Assembly: GCA_038502055.1 (NCBI GenBank)
Contig: JAXRKN010000023.1
Location: forward strand, 372,001-436,000
Length of the DNA stretch: 64,000 nt
Source of the DNA: Tanytarsus gracilentus
Lineage: Eukaryota > Arthropoda > Insecta > Diptera > Chironomidae
Direction of reading: 5' to 3'
Positions 45,201 through 57,225 of the stretch are shown here, in pieces (the stretch's first letter is position 1; each line of letters opens with the position of its first letter). The position numbers were made by a program, and so were the translations under genes. The notes under the pieces were generated by a model, which did not search any database, was not told the origin of the DNA, and worked only from the letters and a program-made list of their open reading frames with translations.

Positions 45201-48200
45201 CAAACAATTAATTGGTCCAAATTTGCTTGCTTCCTTCTCTCGAACCAATGAGCCATCATACACTTCCCAATAGCTGATAGTTCTGTCGGTGCCGGATGTT
45301 AAAATTTGAACACCAGTCGGATAATATCTGGCTGCCGTAAATTGTGTATTAGCAAACAGGACATGCTTTCGTGAAAGTCTAATCAAATCCCAAATGATGC
45401 AAGATCCATCGGATGATGCACTTATGACTTCTGTGTCGAATTTATTGATCTCAATCGTTGATATGGGACCAAAATGCTCTTTTAAGACACCCAAAAGTGA
45501 CTGCTTTTCCGGTTCAATTTTCCAAACTCTCACTTGACCCTAAGAAAATTTATTAGAGAGATTTAAAAAGTTTCTTAAAATTTACCTCGACTCCACCGCT
45601 AACTAAAATCTTTCCTGATTTTGTTAAAGCAACGGCAGTACATCCTTTATTGTGAGCATTTGGAATTGCATAAATTAATTTTCCAGTCAACGGTGTAAAT
45701 GCTCGAATCACACCGTCATTCCATGCAGAAACTATACTTTTTCCATCATATGCAAAAACAACTGCCTTCGATGTAAAATTGGGCACGATAATGCGAAGCA
45801 ATTCCTGCTTTTTAGTGCTCGACCAAATTCTGATCGTTTCATGACTGGCAGTTGCAAAACATGATGGAAAATCATGTGGAAAAGCAATGTCATTAATTGT
45901 GCTTGTGTGACACGTTTTAAGAAGTTTCATCATGCTCGTGTCAAAAGTTTTCAATGGAATCGAGTAAATTTCACAGTTTTCAGTGCCAATCAAGAGTGTC
46001 TCAGAATTTAAGCATTGAAGCGATGAAATTACTCCATTAACTTTCGCTTTACGAATCACTTTAAAGTTTGGCCACGTAGGTGATGGATAATCCTTAAATT
46101 TGCAATTTCGTTCCTCAACTATTTCAACGCTTCCATCGCCAGCTCCAATCAGAAGTTGGCCCGTGGACAAAATCAACAAATCTCGAACGCCATTTTCAAA
46201 CTTCTCACAATCTTTTCCATAAGGTCTTGCGGGATTGTGTCTCGCAAAGCAGCCGAGTAGAGTTGGAATTTTATCGGAATTATCAACTGTGTCACTATTG
46301 CAATTAAGATAAATCTTAACGACATCTCCAGACTTTGTGCCCACATACATGAGTTCATCTTGAGCATCAACTTTAATGCATGTAAATTCTCGACGAAGTT
46401 TTCCGACTGCCACATCTTGAGCGGTAATTCTTCTGGTGGTTGAATTCAACTTCCAGAGCCGCAAATTTTCTATTCAAAAGTTTGAAATTTAAAGTAAATT
46501 TTAATAAGTATAAAAATCTTACGATTGCCGCCTGAAACAAAAACTCTGCTCTGATTATGCAAGCCACTAATGCTCAAAGCTTCACCAGTTGTTTCTCGCG
46601 CCGCCATTTGACCACAAACGGCAATGCTGAAATGTTAGTTTTTAAAAAAATATTTTTCAAAAATTAAAATTATCAAACTTTTTTTCAATGTTCCAAACAA
46701 TGATCATTCCACAATCTTTGCCACCCAAGCTAATAATGTACTGCTCGTCAGATGAAAAGCATAAATCTTGCACACGAACTTTATGCAATTCATGTCTCAA
46801 TATTTCGCATCTTCTGCTCCAATCCCAAACAAATAAATGAGCTCGAAATCCCATGTGATTTATTTGACCTGACGCAATGCGTCTTCCTGAAGGTGACACC
46901 TCCAATGCCGAAATGTTGTGAGTGTGTCCCGAAAGAAACTCTTGCTTGTTTGTTGTCATGTTCAGAATTGATATTTTGTTGCCAATAGCGAAAATTAGAT
47001 GCTCTTGATCGGGATGAATTTTCAGTGGAATTTTTCCTAAACGAACAAATTTAAATTAATTTCAACCATGTTTCACTTGTTATCTCACCATCGAAGCCAA
47101 ATATTTGTAAAATTGGCAGATCCACTGCTTTTGAAATTAATTCAACGGGCTTTACGTCGTCTCGCTCCATCATTTTGGTTTGTTTTAACTAAATCAACAA
47201 TTTTTGCGTCATGACGATGAATGATAAATTTCCATGGCAATTTTAACACGTTTAAACTTGTTGAATTTAACAAAAATAATTTCATCAACAGGTGGCAACG
47301 GTTATAGAGGTCAAACCGGTGAGCCGGGCCCACAAGGTGAATTTAACTAACTTTTTTAGAGAAATTTTAGTTTTAAATGAATTAAATTAAAGGTATAAGA
47401 GGTGACCCTGGCGAAGGTGGCATCAATTCAAAAGGAACTAAGGGAGAGAGAGGCGTTGACGGTAAAATAAAATCAAACATTATCGATAAAATTTATTGAA
47501 ATCAATTAAAACTTAGGCATTGACGGAGCACCGGGCAGATCTGGCATAGATGGGTTCGTTTTAGTTAATAGACTAAATTTATGATATTTATTCAATTTTT
47601 AATTTAAGTTTTGCTGGAGAAAAGGGTTATCCTGGCTTGGATGGAATCATTGCTAGAGACGGAGAAAAGGGTAAAAATTCAACATGAATAGGACGATAAA
47701 AATTGTTAACATTTTTAAATAAAGGTTTTAAGGGATTCAAAGGCGACGTTGGAACACCAACAATTTACTGCAAGGGGTAAAAATTTAAATTTAAACTTTA
47801 ATTTTTAGATTTAATTTTTTTATTATAGTGCAAAAGGAGAATCCGGTGCTGTCGAGTTGTTTAAACGAAACGATACACAAATTGTAAAAGGGGAACGTGG
47901 ATTCAGAGGGCAGCCTGGTGACAAAGGAGAGGCTGGCAAACAAGGCCCGAGAGGAATTGGTGGACAGCCAGGAATGAAAGGATTAAAAGGAATGAGAGTA
48001 AGATTGCATTAAGTTTTTTTTTAAATTCAATTAATTTATTTTAAAATTTTAGGGTAAGAGAAGACTTTATTTTGTTGAACTTTCAAGTTTCAACTAATTA
48101 ATAAAATATTCAGGCGAAATTGGTGTTGATGGAGACAGAGGAAAACCCGGAAAAGTTGGATACATCGGAAACCCAGGTTATTGAATCAATTAAAAAATTA

Positions 48201-51200
48201 AGGATTTAAAATTAAAATTATGAAAATTAGGTGAAAAGGGATCAAAAGGCGCTCCTGGTTATGCTGGAAGAGATGGATTGCCAGGTAGAACATTAATTTA
48301 ACCCCTTTGAATGTTCTAATTAAATGTTTAATTTTAAAAGGTCGAAAGGGTGAATTAGGAGAGGATGGGTACGAAGGAATTCCTGGACATCAAGGTGATT
48401 TTTTAAGGGTTTTAATAAATACTTAGATAAACACATTAATATTTTTAAAGGTGCAATGGGTGCTCCTGGACTTTACGACCCTACTCTCGATGAAATTAGC
48501 GTTGGTGCTCAGGTAAGAAGTGCATTTAAATTTAAAAGATTAAAAATTTAAATTCTTTAAAGGGCCCTCAAGGAGAAATCGGGCCTCCTGGCGAAATGGG
48601 TATTGCCGGTGAGTTAAATTCTCTTTAGTTTGAAACAAATTGTAAAATGCTTTCAAATTTTTAGGAATTCCCGGAGAAATGGGAAGAAGAGGTATTCCTG
48701 GAGATCAAGGTAATTTAAAAAACTAATAATTTCAGTAAAAAATTAATGTGCTTTATTTAAGGTATGCCTGGCGATCCTGGACTCGATGGATTGAGAGGAA
48801 AACCGGGCACTTCTGAAAAAGGACAAGCGGGAGATGACGGCGAAGCAGGTTGATAATTTTCTCGATAGATTTTAAAGTAAATTTATCACTCATTTCATTT
48901 TAATTTTAAGGCATGACTGGACCTATGGGGCCATCAGGGTAAGCTAAGATCCTAATTTTGCTGTCGAACTATTAAAACCCAACTTAAAAATAAGGTACTC
49001 TGGCCCAAGAGGGTCACCTGGTCTTAAAGGATACAGGGGCGAGGACGTCATTGGAGAAAAAGGAGAGGTTTGTGTCTCTTTATAACTTAACGAGTTGATA
49101 GAAATACTTGTTTACTTTTTTCTTATAGATGGGTGATGCTGGAAGACCGGCTATTGCTCAAGGTTTACCCGGATTAAGAGGAGAACCAGGTAGAGATTAA
49201 GTTAGTTTTTCATTAACAACTTTTTGACTATCATTCTTTAATTAGGTTTGCCCGGTGAAAAGGGTTTGCCTGGCATTGGTGTTAATATTACTGGCCCACC
49301 CGGGTATGATAAATTTTTGATATATATTACTCTGTTTAATGAAAAATAGGCTGTAAAGAAGACGCCGAAAAAATCATATTTCCAGTGTGTGGGATTGTGG
49401 TAAAATTTTGGAAAAAGAATTGCAAAATTTCATTGAATTCAATGACCTTTAACCAAGAAAAAAGTATAAAGTTGTGTCATAAATTTAGTAAATAGTTCTT
49501 ATCGAGTGTAAAAGGAGTTCTTCGCCCTCTTCACATTTTTTACATCAAATTCTTATATTTTTCGACGCCGACTTTTCATTATGTTCACTCTTTATATTGT
49601 AATCATTGAACAATCATTTTTATGTATTATAGGCCCGATGGAATGCCAGGCAGGCAAGGCTTAAGAGGTTCGTATATCTGTGGTAACCTTTTTCAGAACG
49701 CTAATTAATTCATTGTTTTTTAGGTGAAAATGCAATGGATGGCCCTCCTGGAGCAAAAGGAGAATTTGGAGAGAGAGGAGATGATTGTATGGTGTCTTAA
49801 TTACTGATTGCAGTTTAATTACAAGTAATTTTATAGGTGGCTTCTGTAACGATGGACTTCCCGGTGAAAAGGTGAAAAAAAAATACTGATATATGATAGC
49901 AACTTTCGTTGAACGCTTGAAATTTCAGGGTGAGAGAGGAGAAAACGGAAGAAGAGGTCAGCCTGGATTCCAGGGAAATAGAGGCTTAACTGGTGAACGT
50001 GGCGATAAAGGAATTAAGGGCAACATTGGAGCAAAGGGATTTAAAGGAATAGAAGGGTAATATTTTCATAGTTTGGAGCTAAATTTTAATTTAATCTTCA
50101 ATAAATTAAAGATCCGCTGGACTCCCTGGAATGATGGGTGCTCCTGGATTGAAAGGTCAAAAGGGCAGAGTCATAATCCCCGTTGGAGTAAGCTTTTACT
50201 TAATTTAAGTTATGTACACCTAATGCTGGACAATTTTAGGATCTAACGGAAGCTCCTAGAGGAGATGATGGCGACAACGGATACCCAGGACTTCAGGGAG
50301 CTCCTGGAGTGTCTGGCGAACCTGGTGCCGATGGAGTGAAAGGTGAACGGGGCGATAGAGGTTATCCAGGTATTTTGAGAGAAAGTTTTAGATTCTGAAA
50401 GCCATTTTAAATTTCAAAATTTGTGTAGGTCTTGAAGGCATCCCTGGACTTCCTGGAACAAACGGATCTAATGGATGGGACGGTTTAGATGGTGCTCCTG
50501 GTGAAAACGCTTATTTGTTTGAGCAGGGTGGAATTCCTGGAGAAATTGGCTATGACGGTTTGAAGTATGAAACACGAAAACATGTTGACTAAAAAAACTC
50601 TAAATATAATCATTGAAAACAGGGGTCAGAAAGGTGAACGTGGTGATCGAGGGTCCAAAGGAGAGCTCGGATTCGTATCAACGGTAGAAAAAAAGGTTTA
50701 AAGTTGATTCACCTATATTAATGTATTTATTTCTTTAGATTCCTTTATATAGAGGTTTTAAGGGTTTGCCTGGCGATTTCGGAATTAAGGTAGAAAAAAA
50801 GAAATTGTGCAATTTAGTTGATCAACATTTTAAAATTAGGGCTATCCCGGCGTTCAAGGAGAGTTGGGTGAAAAGGGAGAGTTTGGTAAGAATTGGTTAT
50901 AATAATTTATACACTCATTACAAATTGAACCTTCTTTAATAGGTGACGAAGGAGACTTTGGCCCTAGAGGAATTCCTGGAGAAATGAGAGAAGGTCCGGT
51001 CGGAAATAAAGGCTACCCTGGCATGCCAGGAAATTATGGTCCACGGTAATAATATTAACCTAACTTAATTACTTATTTACTCAATTTTTTCATTTAATTT
51101 AGCGGCCCTGATGGTGAACCCGGAAGAGACGGTGATTTTGGATTGGATGGTATTCCTGGCTTAAAAGGAAACAGAGGTGACCCTGGTGCTGCTATTTTAT

Positions 51201-54200
51201 TTGGTGAAATGGGTTTCGACGGAGAAGAAGGTTTCGATGGTCTTAAAGGCGACAAAGGTTTCAGAGGCCAAATCGGTTTGAGGGGTTTCCAGGGAACAAG
51301 GGGGTCAAAAGGCGAAAAGGGAAACAACGGTCTTGATGGACTGTAATAAAAATTAAAATAAATGACTTTCAGATTTAACCGTTTTTGGTTTTTAGTGAAG
51401 GAATTAGTGGAAACAAAGGTGCTCGTGGAGATATTGTTTATGGTAGAGCAATGAAAGATTACAATTTAGAAATTATTAAGTTTAAAATTTTTTTTAATTA
51501 GGTGACAGAGGAGAGGAGGGTTTAAGTGGAATTGATGGTAGAAATGGTCTTTTTGGCTCCAAAGGAGAAAAGGGAGATGAAGGGTAAATTAAATGTGTCC
51601 ATGGTATAGAAAAATATAATATCAATTATTTTTCATTAACAGATATGTCGGTGCAACCGGGCTTCCCGGAATAAGAGGTGATGATGGATTCGAAGGCAGA
51701 GTTGGACTTGATGGTAAGAGAAAATCTAAAATAGGAAAGCTCATTTCTTCATGCAATCGTTAATTAGGTGACGCTGGACCTACTGGAGATACTGGTATGA
51801 AAAGAAAACAAATTTTCACATAAAAAACTTGAATTAACGTCAATTATTCAGGTCCTTATGGAGCTGTGGGCTTGATGGGAGAAATTGGAAATCCAGGTAT
51901 GGATTAAAATTAAATTTTAAAGTATTCAATAACTTAATAAATTCTAAAAAAGGCGAAAAGGGAGATATTGGAATGACTGGAAGGCCTGGATTCCCCGGTA
52001 TCATCGGTAAATTAAAAGAATATTTATTTAAACTTATATTACTAATTTACTTTCAAATATAAGGTCTGCCGGGGTTGCAAGGAGAAGATGGCGATAAAGG
52101 CATGCCTGGTAAATATTAGCATAAAAGCTTTATTTGTGGCCTCGAAATTTACTAATTACTTTTATAGGATATCCTGGAAGAGATGGAAAACAAGGAAGAA
52201 GAGGACAGTATGGATCTGTTGGTCCAATGGGGTAAAGATCATTTTAACTTTTTTACAATCGTTCTTTTAAAAAATTAACTTTAATATTTCAGAGAGAAGG
52301 GAGAACCTGCATTTAGTGGTGATAAAGGCGAAATTGGAATTATGGGTCTCAAAGGAATTCGCGGTTTGGATGGTTTCCCCGGAAATAGAGGCATGATTTA
52401 AAAATTTATTAATATCTAAAGTTCGTTTCTATTCAAAAAGTTGTTTAAAAATAGGGTTCAAGGGTGAAGAGGGAGATGCTGGAAGAGTGAGTTTACATTT
52501 TTTAAAAGTCAACTCATTATTAATTTTGATTTTATAGATTATTGACGGACAACCAGGTATAAAGGGACTTCCCGGAAAAGCAGGAAGACCTGGAAGAAGA
52601 GGTCAAAAGGGAGAAAGGGGTAAATTTATTCAAAATTCTCCAAATCTTTAATTAAATTAATTATTGACTAATCACAGGTAATGTTGGCGCTGTTGGATTA
52701 CAAGGAGAAAGGGGTGAAGAAGGTCGAACCGGATATGCAGGTTTTAAGGTAAATGCAATGCAATTAACAACTTTGTTTAAAAGTTTAATTAATTTAAATT
52801 ACGTTAAAGGGCCGTGACGGACAGCGAGGCCCAATCGGAAATCCGGGTATTGTTGGTGAACCAGGGTTTGAAGGGCAAGAAGGTGAACAGGGAGATGCAG
52901 GTTTTGCATGGAAGGGCGAACGAGGTAAATATCGACAATTTCACTATGCATAGCTATGGGGAAATATTTAAGGTTCCTGCATCGGAAAAGCCTTTATCTT
53001 CTTCCAGCAGCTCTTCAATTTCAGCGTAAATCGAAATCTCGGCTCCTGAGCTAGAGACCGCAGAAGAGTCAACATCTTACGAGAAATTTAAGACTTCCTC
53101 AAAAAAATATTTCCCCTTTTGCTCTATAGTGAATTTGTAACATTTTGATTGATTTTGATTTGTTAACAATATTTTAAGGTTTACCTGGCCCGGTTGGTTT
53201 AAGCGGTAGTTATAAAAATTAAATTTTTGTAATTTAAAACTCTTGAAACTTAACTAATTCATCAAAAGGTTTGCAAGGCGAAATCGGTGATCAAGGATAT
53301 CCAGGAATTCAGGGTCCAAAAAGTGAAGGGTAAATTTTTTGATAGCTTCCAAATATTTGTGCACTTTCGAATAATTGTTTTGTAGTTTTGTCGGACGAGA
53401 ATTTGGCGATGAAGGCCGCATTGGAGCCGTAGGAATCAAAGGAGAAAAGGGTGACTTTGGCTCAGTGTAAGTTGTTTTAAATTAATTTTTGGAGAGTATT
53501 ATTAATTAATAAATTAAATATAGCGGAGGTTTTGGCATTGATGGACCCCCAGGAAAGAAAGGAGTATGTTCAGCATTCTTTAAAATACTATTAAATACAT
53601 CCAGATTCCGATGACCTTGTTATAAAAACTACGAGCACATCTTTCTAGTAAATAATTAATTAAATAATCTTTACTAGATAAGAGGAAGTCGTGGTCGAAA
53701 AGGTGAAAGAGGACCGGCCGCAGATTGGGCTGAGCCTGGAGAACAAGGCAATGCCGGTGGCGATGGATTCCCTGGCAGACCGGGTAAAAAACAAAGTTTT
53801 AATATCACAGAAATAATTAATGTCATTACTTTTTCAACATTACTAGGTATTCAAGGTTCAAAAGGCGCTCCTGGAGACTACGGATTTGATGGTCAAACAG
53901 GTTTGCAAGGAGAAATGGGAGCAAGGTAAAATAGCAGTTTGATAAATTTATATAGATTTATATAATTTATATTCTCGTTAATATTTGAAGTGTCGACGGA
54001 CAAAAAGGGTTAATCGGTGAAACAGGATACATTGGAGCACCTGGCAAGCCCGGTCTTGGTAAAATTACCTTTTTGAAATAACTATAAACCCCACAATGAT
54101 TTTATGTCCAACAGAGGGTCTTCCTGGAATGCCCGGTGACGATGGAGAGTTTGGATTAAGAGGAGATACAGGGTACAGCATCCCTGGCCCTAAAGGTGAT

Positions 54201-56304
54201 TTAAAATTTAGTAATTAAAGCATAAATTAATAAAATCGTATATTATAGGTGAGAGAGGTGACGTTGGATTACCGGGCTATGACGGTATAGATGGTTTGAA
54301 AGGAGAGGAAGGATTAGTCGGAGAGGCAGGATTTCCTGGAGGAAGAGGCCCAAAAGGTTGATTTTGCGCTTTGTTTTGTTCTTAATTTTAGACAAATTTT
54401 TTCAATAGGTGAAAGAGGAGATTTCGGCGATGAAGGATTACCCGGAAGTGATGGTAAAAAATGTTATTTTGGGTCCATACATTTTCTAAACACAAACTAT
54501 TTTAGGGTTCGAAGGACAAGTAGGCATGAAAGGCATGAAAGGTGAACCTTACGACGCATTTTCTATCTGGCGAGCTCCTTCAGGGCCAGATGGGAATAGA
54601 GGCTTAAAGGTTGTATTAAAATATTTTTTCAAATGACCCTATTTAATTAAGAAAGCACGGTTGAAAAATCCGTTAAATAATTTCAAACTTCCAGCCATTG
54701 GATTTAATTTAAAAATTTTACCAAAATTCTATCTTCTTCCTGCTGGTAGTTTAACAGATTTTTCAAACGTAGACTGCCTTTTTCATTTTATTTTCTTAAA
54801 TAATAAATGACATGTTCAAAAACTTTAGGGCGAAAGAGGAGAGCGCGGTGACAATGGTGCGTGATATAAAGTATTAGAGATGAAATATCACGATTGTTTT
54901 TATATTTTAGGCTTAGCAGGAGCGGTAGGTTATAGAGGAATGAAAGGATATTCAGGACAAACTGGGTCGCAAGGTAATTTTTGTTTTTATTTAGTTAAAA
55001 TTATAGCTCCTTTATATATTAATTTAAGATATATTATTTGAGTTTTTGAGATATCTCAAAAACTGTTGACTAGACTTGACTCGGGTTTTAAGGAGGTCTG
55101 ACATTCAAATGACCCACCGAGGGTCCAAAAATGTTGATTTCCATAAAAAAAAACCTTTTCGACCCATGTTGTTTTGATAACCTTTTTCTATTTTTATCAC
55201 AGGTATTCAAGGTCTTCAAGGGTACAAGGGAGAAAGAGGAAGCCAAGGCCCACCCGGGTTGGCTGGATTAGGTAAGAGATTTAAGTTAATTCACAGAATA
55301 AAACCAATAAATGGAATAATTTAGATGGTTTCCGTGGCCCTCAGGGCGATGAAGGCGAGCCAGCTCCACCGGGGCCACCTGCTAGAAGTAGAGGATATGT
55401 TTTTGCACGTCACTCTCAATCTGTGTCAATTCCAAGATGTCCAATTAACTCCAATCTACTTTGGGAGGGATATTCGTTTGTTTCTGTCATTGGAGGTGGT
55501 CGAGCCGTCGGACAAGATTTAGGTCAATCAGGTTCCTGCTTAAGACAATTTTCAGCGATGCCATTCATGTTCTGTAATCTCAACAATGTATGCAGTTATG
55601 CGGAAAATAACGATGACAGTATTTGGTTGACAACAGGTGAACCAATGCCAATGTCAATGACACCCATCCCTTCAAGAGAAATGGAAAAATATGTTTCTCG
55701 CTGTGTCGTATGTGATTCAACTACTCGTCTTATTGCTCTCCACAGTCAAAGTATGGAAATACCAGACTGTCCACAAACATGGGAAGAGGCATGGATCGGA
55801 TACAGTTACTACATGCAAACATCAGATGCAAGCGGAAACTCTCATCAAAATCTCATTTCACCTGGATCATGCTTGGAGGAATTCCGTGCTCAACCTGTGA
55901 TTGAATGTCACGCTCGCGGTACATGCAACATTTTCGACGGAATCACCTCATTCTGGCTGACAGTTATCGAAGATCAAGATCAATTTAGAAAGCCGAGACA
56001 GCAAACTCTCAAAGCTGATCAAACTAGCAAAATTAGTAGATGTACAGTGTGCAGAAAGATGGACCGAAGCTTCCGAGCACGTCCAGCCGTCGCACTTCCA
56101 AATGCTTCGGCCTTCTCTCAGAGAGAAGTTGAGTCATCACTACCGCAAAGATTTGACACTTATCGACCAGAAAATACTCAAGTTAATCCACCCTTCCAAG
56201 CACCTCCTCCACCTCGAAGGAGACGTCCTAATGGCTCGAGATTGAATCAAGCTAGACTAAATCGTGTCAATCGATCGAGAAATCAACAATCAGTGCAAGC
56301 TTAG
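42292..56304 (+). CDS. collagen IV alpha chain (basement membrane)
   Basis: About 66 exons. Exon 1 (42292-42369) encodes a signal peptide (MDKLIRIFALIFVTLISVHL). After a 1.7-kb intron, exon 2 (44094-44169) opens GCNTTICDCDGIKGAVG, the Cys-rich 7S start. A long Gly-X-Y triple helix with short interruptions runs to 55385. The last exon holds the NC1 domain (VFARHSQSVSIPRCP, GQSGSCLRQFSAMPFMFC, then the second half PDCPQTWEEAWIGYSYYM, ISPGSCLEEFRAQPVIEC, ISRCTVCRKM). NC1 forms the trimer and network contacts of basement membrane. Beyond NC1 is a basic, Pro/Arg-rich tail of about 80 residues. Flies have two such chains (Col4a1, viking); I cannot decide which this is. Most introns split a Gly codon after its first base. 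Odd: a one-nucleotide exon (48053), a 17-nt exon (44234-44250), a GC-AG intron (52391-52454), and CFAP52 nested on the other strand. Confidence 0.92.
44775..47173 (-). CDS. CFAP52: CFAP52 (WDR16), cilia- and flagella-associated WD40 protein
   Basis: Five exons on the minus strand: 47173-47089, 47036-46679, 46626-46523, 46469-45586 and 45539-44775; 731 residues. WD40 repeats fill the protein; diagnostic stretches include KIHPDQEHLIFAIGNKI, FLSGHTHNISALEVSPSGRR, GFRAHLFVWDW, LLRIIVPNFTSKAV, SIVSAWNDGVIRAF, SSDGSCIIWDLIRLSRK and TSGTDRTISYWEVYDG. Known: CFAP52 is a microtubule inner protein of motile axonemes, so in an insect expression is expected in testis or in ciliated sensory neurons. A polar tail of about 65 residues after the last repeat (from QFLQHNPVHPERIQKK) extends past the family's usual end (about 620). 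The whole gene lies in one collagen IV intron (44765-47291); its stop is 10 nt from that intron's donor. Confidence 0.92.
48053..48053 (+). other. putative one-nucleotide exon (G) of collagen IV
   Basis: The upstream exon ends ...GGA ATG AGA at 47997 in phase 0, before GTAAGA. The next clear exon (48114 onward, GCGAAATTGGTG) needs one extra G to read GGC GAA ATT GGT. A single G at 48053 lies between AATTTTAG and GTAAGAG, giving introns of 55 and 60 nt, both of normal size for this gene. With it, Gly-X-Y is unbroken (GMRGEIGVDG). No other in-frame route that keeps the register was found. Confidence 0.6.
52391..52454 (+). other. GC-AG intron in collagen IV
   Basis: The exon ends GGA AAT AGA G at 52390 and the next begins GG TTC AAG GGT at 52455. 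No GT donor keeps the frame; the intron starts GCATGA and ends AATAG. It is 64 nt long. The Gly-X-Y register is preserved (GNRGFKGEEG). Confidence 0.7.
52946..53140 (+). pseudogene. coding-like intronic segment with one in-frame stop
   Basis: Inside collagen intron 52925-53178. The frame from ATG 52946 reads MHSYGEIFKVPASEKPL, a Ser run, a stop (53027-53029), then in the same frame IEISAPELETAEESTSYEKF and on to a stop at 53138-53140. It is less AT-rich than neighbouring introns. It could be a decayed exon, an insertion or chance. Confidence 0.25.
54659..54768. repeat. imperfect inverted repeat in a collagen intron
   Basis: GGTTGAAAAATCCGTTAAA (54659-54677) is the inverted complement of TTTAACAGATTTTTCAAAC (54750-54768) with two mismatches. 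Inside, CTTCCAGC pairs roughly with GCTGGTAG. The fold spans most of intron 54610-54828 and resembles a small MITE-like hairpin, but no target duplication was identified. Confidence 0.6.
55041..55064. repeat. 24-bp perfect palindrome in a collagen intron
   Basis: The half-site AGTTTTTGAGAT is followed directly by its reverse complement ATCTCAAAAACT, in the intron before the exon starting at 55202. It could be a small hairpin or a dimeric factor site; nothing else supports either. Confidence 0.8.
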
Positions 56305-57225
56305 ACGAGTGTCTTAATAAAAATCAAACATGTGCCAAATATTAGTTTTCTAAATATTAAAATTTAACTGCCAGATTGACAAATATATTTTTTCTCTGAA
56401 ATTTTATGTAATAAAATTTAATAAATGAATAAAATATTATTGTGCAACTAAAATATATATATGCAACCCCTATTTAATATTTTAAATTCGACTGAGCAAC
56501 ATAAATAATATAGTCAGCCAAGTTTATGAGAGAGAAAAACAGAGGGTGGGAGATTTAATAAGGGTTGTATCACTAACACATTCTCATTTATGTTGTACAA
56601 AAATTTTCCATTTTCACTGTCTTGATATATTTTGTAAAAAATAATAAACTCGAATTAAAGATCAAATTTAGGCTTAATTATCGAGGAATCGAATATATTA
56701 CACTCAGTGCTATTAACGAGTCATTGAAAAAATGAAATGGAAGGGGAAGAAATGAAATTTTTTTAATGTGAAATCAAATTGAGGAGAACTATGAGTGGAA
56801 TTAGCGATAAAAATTTAATTTAATTTTCAGAATGACTAAAACATGTCGTAAGTACAACTTTTTAAAATTTAATATCTAAAATATATAATTTAAAAACTAT
56901 GAAAGTTAGTTTTCAACATTAATTTAATCATAAACAAAAATGGATAAAAAATCGATAATGCATACAAGACAGAAATTTCTTTATCGTGCACAATATTGAT
57001 AACAATGAAATCTAAAAATAAACTCCATTGTAACTTTCATATCGCGATAAATATAGTGGAGGAGAGAAAATATTTTATTACTTTCTCAAACATGTCCTTT
57101 AATTTTTCTCCTTCAGTTCATTGACCTTATAGTGGAGGAGCTAAGAACACTCGACGACACTGAAAGTGATAAAAGAATAAATTTGAGTGTACTTCAGAAG
57201 ATTTAGAGAAAATTCATGCACCACA
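56305..57225. other. intergenic, no gene seen
   Basis: Poly(A)-type AATAAA signals for the collagen gene lie near 56411-56425. The rest is AT-rich flank of the SPSB3-like gene. Confidence 0.5.

Noticed and set aside
49303..49632. Longer collagen intron checked for a nested gene or element
   Set aside because: No open frame, terminal repeat or RNA-like fold was seen; it is only longer than its neighbours.
51094..51327. Pro-rich minus-strand ORF
   Set aside because: It is the complement of Gly-X-Y coding sequence, which always gives Pro-rich antisense frames.
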